A program made the translations under genes and the position numbers. DNA of 64,000 nucleotides from DATDAH01 sp963725155 (GTDB lineage Bacteria > Actinomycetota > Acidimicrobiia > Acidimicrobiales > DATDAH01). Of the stretch, positions 1 through 8,228 are shown piece by piece (within the stretch, counting starts at the first letter, position 1; each line of letters opens with the position of its first letter). The notes below the pieces were generated by a model. The model did no database searches. It was given only the letters and a program-made list of their open reading frames with translations, and was not told the origin of the DNA. The stretch lies in the NCBI GenBank assembly GCA_963725155.1, contig CAVRXU010000008.1:496001-560000 (forward strand), in the 5' to 3' direction.

Positions 1-449
1 TGGAACCGACCACCGACCGCTTCGATCCACTGCCCCGAGAACGGCCCGGTGCCGCCGCCGGCATTCGAGCCCATGGGGGTCCGGGTCATCGACTCGACCC
101 CGCAGGCGATGCCGAGGTCGTAGGCCCCGGCGATGACGCCCTGGGCGACGAAGTGCACGGCCTGTTGCGACGAGCCGCACTGGCGGTCGACGGAGGTGGC
201 CGGGACGTGCCACGGCAGGCCCCCCGCGATCCACGCGTTGCGGGCCACGTTGTTGGACTGCTCGCCCACCTGACTGACGCAGCCCCCGACCACATCGTCG
301 ACCCGGCCCGGATCCACGCCCGTGCGGTCGACGAGCGCGTTGAGGGTGAACCCCAGCAGATCCGTCGGATGCCAGGTCGCCAGTGCCCCCTTTCGCTTGC
401 CGATCGGCGTGCGGACGGTGTCGACGATGACGGCCTCGCGCTCGGACAT
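1..449 (-). CDS. Thiolase (acetyl-CoA acetyltransferase), N-terminal part, truncated by window edge
   Basis: Reading from the ATG at 449 gives 149 residues beginning MSEREAVIVDTVRTPIGKRK and then runs off the window. This is the thiolase N-terminal domain: the segment around DRQCGSSQQA carries the nucleophilic cysteine (C91) that forms the acyl-enzyme, followed by the CGVESMTRTPMG stretch typical of degradative thiolases. Such enzymes cleave 3-ketoacyl-CoA or condense acetyl-CoA. The gene is divergent from the acyl-CoA synthetase at 520. A TAGCGT hexamer (456-461) lies 6 nt before the start, suggesting a leaderless transcript, and the palindrome at 487-506 lies just upstream. The substrate cannot be told. 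The family call is firm. Confidence 0.93.
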   Translation of the reverse strand, partial: MSEREAVIVDTVRTPIGKRKGALATWHPTDLLGFTLNALVDRTGVDPGRVDDVVGGCVSQVGEQSNNVARNAWIAGGLPWHVPATSVDRQCGSSQQAVHFVAQGVIAGAYDLGIACGVESMTRTPMGSNAGGGTGPFSGQWIEAVGGRF

Positions 450-455
450 GACGAA

Positions 456-461
456 ACGCTA
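456..461 (-). promoter_or_regulatory. Putative -10 box of the thiolase gene (leaderless)
   Basis: On the minus strand this reads TAGCGT and is followed after 6 nt by the ATG at 449. No Shine-Dalgarno sequence is present. The same spacing recurs before several other starts in the window. Confidence 0.5.
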
Positions 462-486
462 CTCAGCCCGCCCACCGGCCGGTCAG

Positions 487-506
487 ACCTGACGGGGGTG
501 TCAGGT
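487..506. promoter_or_regulatory. Palindromic operator, copy A (ACCTGAC-N6-GTCAGGT)
   Basis: ACCTGACGGGGGTGTCAGGT has perfect 7-bp arms around a 6-nt centre. It lies between the divergent thiolase and acyl-CoA synthetase genes. The right arm runs directly into TAGGGT (506-511), which sits 8 nt before the ATG at 520, so a bound dimer would cover that -10 box. The repressor is unknown; a TetR-type dimer is the natural guess. Confidence 0.75.
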
Positions 507-519
507 AGGGTCGGCCGCC

Positions 520-2643
520 ATGGCTGCGGGGGTGCCGGTGGACGTGACGGGCCGTCCGACCGAGCTACGGGACGTCGATCTGCGCGGCTTCTTCTCCCCG
601 CAGACCGTGGCCGTGATCGGGGCGTCGGACAACCGGAAACGTCCGAACGCGGCAATGACGAGCAAGATCGTGGCGTGGGCCGAGGAGCACGGGGCCACCG
701 TCCACCTCGTCAATCCGAACCGGGACACGATCGACGGTCGGCCCTGCTTCACCTCGGTGCTGGACGTGCCCGGCGACCTGGACCTGGCGGTGATCCTGGT
801 GGGCGACGCCGTCGACGCCTTCGAGGAGGCCCTGGCCAAGCAGCCCCGGTTCGCCGTCGTCTTCTCCGCCGGGTTCGCCGAAGCCGGCGCTGAGGGGGTC
901 GAGCTGCAGGCCCGACTCGAGGCGCTGGTGGCTACGGCCGACACCCGCCTGCTGGGGCCCAACACCAACCTCAACGCCTTCGAGTCCTTCACGGAGGGCA
1001 ACCCCGGCCGGGCCGTCGCCCTCATCACCCAGAGCGGGCACCAGGGCCGGCCGATCTTCCAGGCCCAGGACCTCGGGCTCCGGCTGTCGGCGTGGGCTCC
1101 GACCGGGAACGAGGTCGACCTGGAGTTCGCCGACTTCGCCCGATGGTTCGCCGACCAGCCCGAGGTCGGCGTGATCGCGGCGTACATCGAGGGCTTCAAG
1201 GACGGTCGCACGCTGATGTTGGCCGCCGACCACGCCGCCCAGCAGCGGGTACCCATCGTCGTGGTCAAGGTGGGCCGGACCGAGGAGGGGGCCTCGATGG
1301 CCCAGTCCCACACCGGGCACCTGACCGGCTCCGACGCCGTCACCGACGCCGTCTTCCGCCAGTTCGGCGTGATCCGGGTCGACGGGCTGGACGAGCTCCA
1401 GGACACGGCCATGCTCCTGGCCCGGGCCGCGCCGCCCACCACCGACGGGGTGTGCATCTACGCCATCTCCGGCGGCACCGGCGCCCACCTGGCGGACCTG
1501 GCCTCGGCGGGCGGGCTGAAGATCCCCGACCTGAACGAGGCCACCCAGACCGCGCTGCGCGAGTGGATCCCCGACTACCTGCGGGTGTCGAACCCGGTCG
1601 ACTGCGGTGGCGCCCCGTCCGCCGACTGGCGGGGGCGCAAGATCCTCGACGCGCTGCTCGCCGACCCCGACGTGGGCGTGCTCGTGTGCCCCATCACCGG
1701 CGCCCTGCCGACCATGAGCCGACCTCTTGCCGAGGACCTCGTCGCCGTGGCCGAGACCACCGACAAGCCGATCGTCGTCATCTGGGGCTCGCCCCTGACC
1801 GACGACCCGACATACTCCGACGTGCTGGTGCCGTCGGGCCTGCCCGTGTTCCGGACCTTCGGGAACTGCGTGGGCGCGGTGAAGGCCTACCTCGACCACC
1901 ACGAGTTCCTGGCCCGCCACCAGTCGCCCTTCGCCAAGCCCGTCCGCCGCCGCGCCAAGGCCGCCATCGATGTCGACGTTCTCCTCGAAAGCCCCCGTTC
2001 TGGTGGCGGCGCCCTGTCGGAGTTCGAGTCGAAGGCGGTGCTGGCCGCGTACGGGATCCCGGTGACCGCCGACCGGCTGTGCCACTCGGCCGGTGAGGCC
2101 GCCAGGGCAGCCACTGCCATCGGCTACCCGGTGGTGATGAAGGCTGGTGCGGCCGACCTCGCCCACAAGAGCGACCTCGGCCTCGTCGTCGTCGGCGTCA
2201 GCTCCGCGGCCGAGGTGCGACGGACCTACGCCGAGCTGGTCGAGCGCTCCCCCGTCGTACCCGACGGCATCCTCGTGTGTCCGACCGCGGCGCCGGGGGT
2301 CGAGTGCGTGGTGGGCGTGTCCCAGGACCCGCTGTTCGGCCCGGTGGTGATGTTCGGCCTGGGAGGCGTCCTCGTCGAGGTGCTGGGCGACGTCACCTTC
2401 CGGGTGCCGCCCTTCGACCGGGCCGAAGCGGGGCGCATGATCCGCGAGGTCAAGGGGTTCCCGCTGCTCACCGGCGTGCGGGGAAAGCCCACGGCCGACC
2501 TGAAGGCGCTGGTCGACGTGATCCTGAAGGTCCAACGGCTCGCCGTCGACCACACCGACACCATCGCCGAGCTCGACATCAACCCCCTGGTCGTGCACCC
2601 CACCGGTGCCGTCGCCCTCGACGCCCTGGTCGTCACCCGATGA
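520..2643 (+). CDS. Acyl-CoA synthetase, NDP (ADP)-forming type
   Basis: A 707-residue protein with the single-chain architecture of ADP-forming acetyl/acyl-CoA synthetases: a CoA-binding Rossmann domain (about residues 24-125, FFSPQTVAVIGASDN), succinyl-CoA-ligase-like flavodoxin domains (about 150-460, with SGGTGAHLADLA), and a C-terminal ATP-grasp domain (about 490-705, with MKAGAADLAHKSDLG and ELDINPLVV). These enzymes interconvert acyl-CoA + ADP + Pi and acid + ATP + CoA; protein acetyltransferases with a GNAT domain share the fold, but no GNAT domain is present here. The start at 520 lies 8 nt after a TAGGGT hexamer, so it is probably leaderless. The stop overlaps the start of the downstream thiolase (ATGA), implying co-translation. 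The acyl substrate is unknown. Confidence 0.9.
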   Translation: MAAGVPVDVTGRPTELRDVDLRGFFSPQTVAVIGASDNRKRPNAAMTSKIVAWAEEHGATVHLVNPNRDTIDGRPCFTSVLDVPGDLDLAVILVGDAVDAFEEALAKQPRFAVVFSAGFAEAGAEGVELQARLEALVATADTRLLGPNTNLNAFESFTEGNPGRAVALITQSGHQGRPIFQAQDLGLRLSAWAPTGNEVDLEFADFARWFADQPEVGVIAAYIEGFKDGRTLMLAADHAAQQRVPIVVVKVGRTEEGASMAQSHTGHLTGSDAVTDAVFRQFGVIRVDGLDELQDTAMLLARAAPPTTDGVCIYAISGGTGAHLADLASAGGLKIPDLNEATQTALREWIPDYLRVSNPVDCGGAPSADWRGRKILDALLADPDVGVLVCPITGALPTMSRPLAEDLVAVAETTDKPIVVIWGSPLTDDPTYSDVLVPSGLPVFRTFGNCVGAVKAYLDHHEFLARHQSPFAKPVRRRAKAAIDVDVLLESPRSGGGALSEFESKAVLAAYGIPVTADRLCHSAGEAARAATAIGYPVVMKAGAADLAHKSDLGLVVVGVSSAAEVRRTYAELVERSPVVPDGILVCPTAAPGVECVVGVSQDPLFGPVVMFGLGGVLVEVLGDVTFRVPPFDRAEAGRMIREVKGFPLLTGVRGKPTADLKALVDVILKVQRLAVDHTDTIAELDINPLVVHPTGAVALDALVVTR

Positions 2644-3791
2644 CCATCAACGACGCCACCGCCATCGTCGGCATCGGCCAGACCGAGTGGGGCAAGGGCC
2701 TGGAGGACTCCGAGCTGGTGCTGGCGCTCCGGGCCATCAAGGCCGCCCTGGACGACGCCGGCATCGAGCCCGGGGAGGTCGACGGCTTGTCGTCGTACAC
2801 GTTGGAGACCAGCGACGAGGTCGACATCGCCCGCAACCTCGGCCTCGGCGACGTCACCTGGTTCAGCCAGGTGGGTTACGGCGGGGGTGCCGGCTGTGGG
2901 GTGGTGGGCCACGCCGCCGTGGCCGTCGCCACCGGGCAGGCCAACGTGGCCGTGGCCTGGCGCAGCCGGAAGCGGGGGGCCGCGGCCAGTCGGCCGTGGA
3001 GCCAGGTGGCCAGCCGGGTCGGCGGCTCGCACCAGTGGAGCCGGCCCTTCGGCCTGCTCCGACCGGTCGACGAGATCGCCATGTTGGCCCGCCGCTACTT
3101 CCACGAGTTCGGCGGCACGCGGGAGCAGCTGGCCGCCGTGGCCGTCACCGTGCGGCAACACGCCAACCGGAACCCGGCGGCGATGATGTACGAGAAGCCA
3201 CTGACCGTCGAGCAGTACCTCGAGGCCCGGTGGATCTCCGAACCCCTCTGCCTGTTCGACAACTGCCTGGAGTCCGACGGGGCCGCCGCCGTGGTCATCG
3301 TCTCGGCCGAGCGGGCTCGTGATCTCGACGTCTCCCCGGCCTTCATCCACTCCTTCGCCCAGTCGATCCCCCAGCAGCACCAGGTCATGACCAACTACTT
3401 CGGCGACGACCCCCTCAAAGGCCCGGCCTGGGCCTGCGCCGACCTGCTCTGGAAGAACTCGGACCTCACCCCCGCCGACGTCGACGTGGCCCAGCTCTAC
3501 GACGCCTTCTCGCCGCTCGTACCGCTGTCGCTGGAGGGTTACGGCTTCTGCGAACGGGGCGAGGGGCTGGCCTTCTGCCAGGACGGCGGCATCTCCTGGG
3601 ACGGTGGGCGGCTGCCGGTGAACACGTCAGGGGCCGGCATGTCCGAGGCCTACGTCCACGGCTTCAACCTCATCACCGAGGCGGTCCGCCAGGTGCGGGG
3701 GACGTCGACGGCGCAGGTCGACGGCGCGAACGTGAGCCTCGTCACCTCGGGCGAGGGCGTGCCCACCAGCGCGCTCCTGCTGCGAGCCTGA
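2640..3791 (+). CDS. Thiolase-family protein (SCP-x / lipid-transfer type acetyl-CoA acetyltransferase)
   Basis: A 383-residue thiolase-fold protein of the lipid-transfer / SCP-x subfamily. The ATG at 2640 overlaps the upstream TGA (ATGA), which fixes the start although the frame is open further upstream. A cysteine (C86, in GGGAGCGVVGHAA) sits near the expected nucleophile position; the C-terminal NTSGAGMSEAYVHGFN loop replaces the usual GGH motif and carries the likely catalytic His. Members often pair with a DUF35 (OB-fold/zinc ribbon) protein in aldol or retro-aldol thiolases of steroid side-chain degradation, but no DUF35 gene is adjacent here. Co-transcription with the ADP-forming synthetase suggests beta-oxidation-like cleavage of an unusual acyl-CoA. 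Confidence 0.85.
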   Translation: MTINDATAIVGIGQTEWGKGLEDSELVLALRAIKAALDDAGIEPGEVDGLSSYTLETSDEVDIARNLGLGDVTWFSQVGYGGGAGCGVVGHAAVAVATGQANVAVAWRSRKRGAAASRPWSQVASRVGGSHQWSRPFGLLRPVDEIAMLARRYFHEFGGTREQLAAVAVTVRQHANRNPAAMMYEKPLTVEQYLEARWISEPLCLFDNCLESDGAAAVVIVSAERARDLDVSPAFIHSFAQSIPQQHQVMTNYFGDDPLKGPAWACADLLWKNSDLTPADVDVAQLYDAFSPLVPLSLEGYGFCERGEGLAFCQDGGISWDGGRLPVNTSGAGMSEAYVHGFNLITEAVRQVRGTSTAQVDGANVSLVTSGEGVPTSALLLRA

Positions 3792-3818
3792 CCGCTCCTC
3801 GGCCCTCGGCCCATCCCT

Positions 3819-3864
3819 ACCTTGTGCACCAGTGCGCCAGATTTGGCGGGCTGGTGCACAAGGT
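3819..3864. terminator. Long hairpin between convergent genes, probable bidirectional terminator
   Basis: ACCTTGTGCACCAG (3819-3832) is repeated as its exact reverse complement at 3851-3864. Inside, CGCCA (3835-3839) pairs with TGGCG (3844-3848). It lies between the convergent stop codons at 3791 and 3880. There is no T-tract, so it may act as an intrinsic terminator of the I-shaped type, or be a mobile palindrome. Confidence 0.6.
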
Positions 3865-3879
3865 ACGAGCGGCCGGCGG

Positions 3880-5193
3880 TTACTCGGTCGGGGCGGAGCC
3901 GGTGGCGCCGTGCGCGCTGGCGGCGTTGACGATGTCGAGGATGGTGATGGGGCCTTCGCTCGGGTCCCGGGGGGCCTTGCCCGTGCCGTGCATCGACACG
4001 TCGTGGCCGGCGGCTTCGGCCCGGAGTGCCCCCACCGTGGCCTTGTCGCGGGGCCGGTGGGCGAAGGGGTCGTACTGGAAGAAGCGCATGGCGTTCTCGT
4101 GGGTCATCTGGTTGACCTCGGCGTCCGGGATGCCGTGCAGCGACTTGCTCAGGAGCTCCGGCGAGGTGGGCCAGGTGGAGTCCGAGTGCGGGTAGTCGCA
4201 TTCCCAGCAGATGCGGTCGACGCCGATGTGATGCCGGTTCTCCAGCCCGAAGGCGTCGTCGATGAAGCAGAAGATCGTCTTCTCGAGGAACAGCTGGCTG
4301 GGCAACTGGTCACCGAAGTCGGCGCCGGTCCACGCCCGGTGGTGCTGGTACACGTAGTCGGCCCGTTCGAGGAAGTAGGGGATCCAGCCGATGCCGCCCT
4401 CGGACAAGGCGAAGCGGACGTCGGGGAACTGGTGGAACACCCTGGACCACAGCAGGTCGGACGCGGCTTGGACCAGGTTGACCGGCTGCAGCGTGATCAT
4501 CACGTTGATGGGGGCGTCGGCCGCGGTCATGATCATCTCCGACGACGAGCCGATGTGCAGGCAGACCACCGTGCCCGTGTCCGAGCAGGCCGCCCAGAAC
4601 GGGTCCCAGTGATCGCTGTGGAAGCTGGGCCAGCCGAGGCGCTCGGGGTTCTCCGAGAAGGTCACGGCGTGACAGCCCTTGGCCGCCACCCGCCGGACCT
4701 CGTCGGCCATGATCTGCGGGTCCCAGACGGCCGGGATGGCCAAGGGGATGAAACGGCCCGGCTCGTATCCGCACCACTCGTCGATGTGCCAGTCGTTGTA
4801 GGCCCGGACCATGGCCAGGGCCACGTCCTTGTCCTCGGTCCGGGCGAAGAGCTGGCCGCAGAACTGCGGGAACGACGGGAAGCACATCGAGCCGAGGACG
4901 CCGTTGGCGTTCATGTCGGCGATGCGGGCCTTGATGTCGTAGCAACCGTCCCGCATGTCGCCGAAGGACGTCGGGTCGATCCCGTACTCGGCGGGCGGGC
5001 GGCCGGCCACGGCGTTGAGCCCGATGTTGGGCAGCTCCTGGCCCTCGTAGGACCAGACGTCGTTGCCCGCCTCGGTGGTGATCGCCTTCGGGGCGAGGTC
5101 CTTGTACCTGTCGGGCAGATGGCCGTCGAACATGCCTGGCGGCTCGACGACGTGGTCGTCCACGCTGACCAGGATCAGATCCTCGACGTTCAT
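3880..5193 (-). CDS. Amidohydrolase-2 family TIM-barrel metal-dependent hydrolase/decarboxylase (paralogue 1)
   Basis: A 437-residue member of the amidohydrolase-2 (ACMSD-related) superfamily. The N-terminal SVDDHVVEPP has the reduced metal motif (DDH in place of HxH), followed by CLHIGSSSEM (metal His, about residue 220) and ECDYPHSDSTWP (catalytic Asp, about residue 330). Relatives act on carboxylated aromatic or CoA-linked intermediates and as decarboxylases or hydrolases. The last ~70 residues form a low-complexity extension absent from the paralogue at 40967-42205. It is divergent from the CoA-transferase at 5298, with a palindromic operator between. On the minus strand a TACGCT hexamer abuts the operator and a GGGGGA sequence lies before the ATG. 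Substrate not deducible. Confidence 0.85.
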   Translation of the reverse strand: MNVEDLILVSVDDHVVEPPGMFDGHLPDRYKDLAPKAITTEAGNDVWSYEGQELPNIGLNAVAGRPPAEYGIDPTSFGDMRDGCYDIKARIADMNANGVLGSMCFPSFPQFCGQLFARTEDKDVALAMVRAYNDWHIDEWCGYEPGRFIPLAIPAVWDPQIMADEVRRVAAKGCHAVTFSENPERLGWPSFHSDHWDPFWAACSDTGTVVCLHIGSSSEMIMTAADAPINVMITLQPVNLVQAASDLLWSRVFHQFPDVRFALSEGGIGWIPYFLERADYVYQHHRAWTGADFGDQLPSQLFLEKTIFCFIDDAFGLENRHHIGVDRICWECDYPHSDSTWPTSPELLSKSLHGIPDAEVNQMTHENAMRFFQYDPFAHRPRDKATVGALRAEAAGHDVSMHGTGKAPRDPSEGPITILDIVNAASAHGATGSAPTE

Positions 5194-5252
5194 GTGCGAT
5201 CCCCCCGACTCGGTGCCGACACCGGGTGCCTGCGGTTCGGTCCTCGCAGCGT

Positions 5253-5272
5253 ACCTGACGCTCGTGTCAGCT
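5253..5272. promoter_or_regulatory. Palindromic operator, copy B
   Basis: ACCTGACGCTCGTGTCAGCT: 5-bp core arms CTGAC/GTCAG are perfect and the centre GCTCGT is as in other copies. It lies between the divergent amidohydrolase (start 5193) and CoA-transferase (start 5298). On the minus strand the arm continues GTCAGGTACGCT, giving a TAnnnT box fused to the operator. Confidence 0.72.
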
Positions 5273-5297
5273 TTCGCCGACGTGCCACCATGACGCC

Positions 5298-7550
5298 GTG
5301 CTGGCCGGGATCCGCGTCGTCGACCTCACCGGGGAGTCCGGGGCGCTGGCCGCCCGCGTCCTCGCCGACCTGGGCGCGGAGGTCATCCGGCCCGAACCAC
5401 CGGACGGGGGCCACTTCCGCCACCAGGTCCACCGCCACGCGGCATGGACGGCTCGGTCCGAGATCCGGCCCATGGCGGTCGACGATCCCGCCATGGAGGC
5501 GCTGCTGGCCGAGGCCGACGTCGTGCTGGCGACGCGGGGGCACGGCATCGAAACCGGGCGGGCACCGAAGGCCGTCTGGGTCCACCTCTCCCCCTTCGGG
5601 CTGACCGGTCCCCGGGCGGGCTGGCGGGCGGGCGACCTCGGCGTGCTGGCCTCGACCGGCAACTTGTTCGCCACCGGCGACCCCGACCGCGCCCCCGTGC
5701 GCTGCGCCGAGCCCGCGGCCTACGCCCACGCCGGGCCGGAGGCCGCCTTCGCCGCCTTGACCGGCCTCGCCGTCGGCGGTCCCCAGCAGATCGACGTGTC
5801 GATCCAGGAGGCGGTCATGGTCGCCTCCATGGGCGGCGCCGGTCGCTACCTCCGCGATCACGACCGGGGTCGCCGCCGGGGGGCCAACATCGGAAGCACC
5901 CGGGAGATCTGGCCCTGCGCCGACGGGTGGGTCAGCTTCGGCCTCCGGGGCGGCAAGGCCCGCATCCCCAGCCTGGAGACCTTGAGCGCCCAGGTCGACC
6001 TTCCGGTCCTGACCGAGCGGGACTGGTCGACCTTCAGCCCGGCCACGACCTCCGCCGAGGACCTGGCCGCCATCGAGGAAGCCGTCGGCGCCTGGTTCGC
6101 GACCAAGACCATGGGCGAGCTCTACACGCTGGCGTGCGAGACCAACCTGATGCTGGCCCCGATCAACTCCCCCCGGGAACTGTTGGCCTCCGAGCAGTTG
6201 GCCGCCCGGGGCCTGCTCGGCCCGATCGCCGGCGTCGAGGCCGCCCCCCTCACGTTCGTTCACGTCCACGACGGCCCCGCCCCGACCGACGCTGACCCTT
6301 CTGGCCGGGGATCTCCGGGTCAGGGCGCCGACAGCAAGGGCCAGAAGGAGCAGGGGGCGTGGGCGGGGACGCGGATCCTGGAGTTCGGGGCGGGGGCGGC
6401 GGGACCGATCGCCACGAGGTACTTCGCCGAGCACGGGGCCGACGTCATCCGCATCGAGAGCCGGAGCCGACCGGACTTCCTCCGGGGCTACGGCGTGGAC
6501 GCTCCCGACGACCCGGACCGCCTCGAGCGCTCGCCGCTGTTCGACGCCCTCAACCCGGCCAAGCGCAGCGTCGCCATCGATCTCAAGCACCCCGAGGGTC
6601 GGGCGCTGGCCATCGAGCTGGTCAAGCGGGCCGACGCCGTCGCCGAGAACTTTGCCCCCCGGGCCATGCCGGGCCTCGGCCTGGCCTACGCCGACCTGGT
6701 CGAGCACAAGGCCGACCTCGTGATGATCTCGGCCTGCCTCAACGGCCAGACCGGGCCCCATCGGGACTACCCCGGCTTCGGCGGTCAGGGGGCGGCATTG
6801 GCCGGCTTCAACCAGCTGACGGGCTGGCCCGACCGTGAGCCAGTGGGGCCCTTCGGCACGATCACCGACTCGTTGGCCCCCCGGTTCAGCGCCGCCGCGC
6901 TGGCGGCCGCCCTCCTCCGCCGCCGGCGCACCGGGCGGGGGGCCTACCTCGACCTGAGTCAGGTGGAGGCCGGCGTCTACGCCCTCTCCCCGTGGCTGAT
7001 CGAGTACCAGGCCACGGGCGTCGCCCGGGCCCGCATGGGCAACCGGGCCGTCGATGTCGTCCCCCACGGCGTCTTCCCGTGCGCCGGTGACGACCGCTGG
7101 ATCGCCCTCGCCGTCTACAACGAGCCCGAGTGGGCCACCCTGGCCGCCCAGGCCGGCCTGGCCCGCCCCGAATGGGCCAGCCTCGAGCGCCGTCAGGCCG
7201 ACATCGACGCCGTCGAGGCCGCCCTCGCCGACTGGACGGCCGGCCAGGACGCCCTCGCCCTGGCCGAGCACCTGCAGGGCCTCGGCCTGGAGGCCGTCCC
7301 CGTCGCCGACTTCGCCGACGCCAGCGCCGATCCGCAACTCCGGGGCCGGGGTCACTACGTCGCCCTCGATCACCCCGTGCTGGGGCCGGGCGAGTACGAG
7401 CGCAACGGCATCCGGGTCAGCGGGGCCCCGTGCGCCTACCGGGCGCCCAGCCCGACACTGGGCCAGCACACCGACGAGGTCCTCAACGAGGTCCTCGGCC
7501 TCGGCGACCCCGAGATCGCCCGCCTGCGCGCCGCGGGCGCCATCCAGTAG
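5298..7550 (+). CDS. Class III CoA-transferase (CaiB/BaiF family), two tandem domains in one chain
   Basis: A 750-residue protein made of two CaiB/BaiF domains. The first (about residues 1-340) starts LAGIRVVDLTGESGALAARVLADLGAEVIR and contains QQIDVSIQEAV, with an Asp at the catalytic position. A linker rich in G, Q and K follows (about 345-355). The second (about 356-750) starts GTRILEFGAGAAGPIATRYFAEHGADVIRIE and contains AYLDLSQVEAGV, also with the Asp that forms the aspartyl-CoA anhydride. Family enzymes are usually ~400-aa interlocked homodimers, so a fused pair could fold as a pseudo-dimer. The first domain is shorter. It probably moves CoA onto a carboxylic acid to start its degradation. 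GTG start at 5298; the nearby ATG at 5290 is out of frame. Confidence 0.88.
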   Translation: MLAGIRVVDLTGESGALAARVLADLGAEVIRPEPPDGGHFRHQVHRHAAWTARSEIRPMAVDDPAMEALLAEADVVLATRGHGIETGRAPKAVWVHLSPFGLTGPRAGWRAGDLGVLASTGNLFATGDPDRAPVRCAEPAAYAHAGPEAAFAALTGLAVGGPQQIDVSIQEAVMVASMGGAGRYLRDHDRGRRRGANIGSTREIWPCADGWVSFGLRGGKARIPSLETLSAQVDLPVLTERDWSTFSPATTSAEDLAAIEEAVGAWFATKTMGELYTLACETNLMLAPINSPRELLASEQLAARGLLGPIAGVEAAPLTFVHVHDGPAPTDADPSGRGSPGQGADSKGQKEQGAWAGTRILEFGAGAAGPIATRYFAEHGADVIRIESRSRPDFLRGYGVDAPDDPDRLERSPLFDALNPAKRSVAIDLKHPEGRALAIELVKRADAVAENFAPRAMPGLGLAYADLVEHKADLVMISACLNGQTGPHRDYPGFGGQGAALAGFNQLTGWPDREPVGPFGTITDSLAPRFSAAALAAALLRRRRTGRGAYLDLSQVEAGVYALSPWLIEYQATGVARARMGNRAVDVVPHGVFPCAGDDRWIALAVYNEPEWATLAAQAGLARPEWASLERRQADIDAVEAALADWTAGQDALALAEHLQGLGLEAVPVADFADASADPQLRGRGHYVALDHPVLGPGEYERNGIRVSGAPCAYRAPSPTLGQHTDEVLNEVLGLGDPEIARLRAAGAIQ

Positions 7551-7553
7551 GGC

Positions 7554-8162
7554 TCAGCCGCCGAGGACGGCCACCAGGTGGTTCTGGGTGTCGCGGCAGG
7601 TGTCGTCGGCGGCCTCGGCCTCGGCGACCCCGGGCGGGACGTCCTCCCCGAAGTCCAGGTCGGCCGCGGCGAAGGCGGCGGGGAACTCGCCGAAGGCCTG
7701 CGCCCCGCTGAAGAGCTCCTCCGCGGTCGTGTCCTCGTCGAGGAGCCTGGCCGCGTCGGCGGCCGCGGCGAAGGTGGTGGCCGCCTCGTCGAGATCGGCC
7801 AGGAGCTCCTGTCGGAAGGCGGCGCCGTCCGCGGTGTCCGGAGCCGGCGTGTCGGCCACGACGTCGCGGTAGCGCTCGACGAAGTCCGGGAGGGCCAGGA
7901 AGGCCTCTCGCAGCGCGTCGGCCTGTTCGCCGAGGGGGGCGTCCGGCTCGACCTCACCCGGCAGCTCGTCGATGACCGCCAGTGCGGCCCCGAGGTCCGC
8001 CGTGGCGCCGGCCACCTCACTGCACACCGTGGCCACCCACACGTCCGGGGCCACCGGCTCGCCGCTCCCGCCGTCGTCACCCCCGCACGCAGGCAGGACC
8101 ACGAGGGCAACCACCAGCCCCCACCACGCCCTGCGCACGGCGGCGGACCGTAGCGGGGTCAC
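7554..8162 (-). CDS. Putative secreted lipoprotein of unknown function
   Basis: A 202-residue protein with an N-terminal signal (about residues 8-25, ARRAWWGLVVALVVLPAC-like) ending in the lipobox LPAC, so Cys 26 is likely lipidated and the protein exported and membrane-anchored. The mature part is acidic, Ala-rich and helical, with three further Cys (in TVCSE and DTCRD) that might form a disulfide. No known domain is recognised. It is convergent with the CoA-transferase, with only 3 nt between stop codons. The start is a GTG at 8162. Confidence 0.7.
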   Translation of the reverse strand: MTPLRSAAVRRAWWGLVVALVVLPACGGDDGGSGEPVAPDVWVATVCSEVAGATADLGAALAVIDELPGEVEPDAPLGEQADALREAFLALPDFVERYRDVVADTPAPDTADGAAFRQELLADLDEAATTFAAAADAARLLDEDTTAEELFSGAQAFGEFPAAFAAADLDFGEDVPPGVAEAEAADDTCRDTQNHLVAVLGG

Positions 8163-8192
8163 CCGTGCCGGACAGAACCATCCCGCCGCGAC

Positions 8193-8226
8193 TTGACGTC
8201 GACCCGATGTTCAGGTTACCTAACGG
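8193..8226 (+). promoter_or_regulatory. Promoter with possible DtxR/IdeR-type iron box upstream of the bfd-bfr genes
   Basis: TTGACG (8193-8198) and TACCTA (8217-8222) are spaced 18 nt apart as a sigma70-like promoter. The -10 region lies in CAGGTTACCTAACGG, which resembles half and partial second half of the DtxR/IdeR consensus (TTAGGTTAG.CTAACCTAA). The GTG at 8229 follows 6 nt later, so the transcript may be leaderless. The ferritin genes downstream make iron control plausible, but the match is imperfect. Confidence 0.4.
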
Positions 8227-8228
8227 TT

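Noticed and set aside
565..2598. 677-codon minus-strand open frame over the acyl-CoA synthetase gene
   Set aside because: Shadow of GC-rich codon bias; low-complexity product without domains, while the plus-strand frame has a full ADP-forming synthetase.
5190..7469. 759-codon minus-strand open frame opposite the CoA-transferase
   Set aside because: Shadow frame; no recognisable domain, and the plus strand carries two CaiB/BaiF domains.
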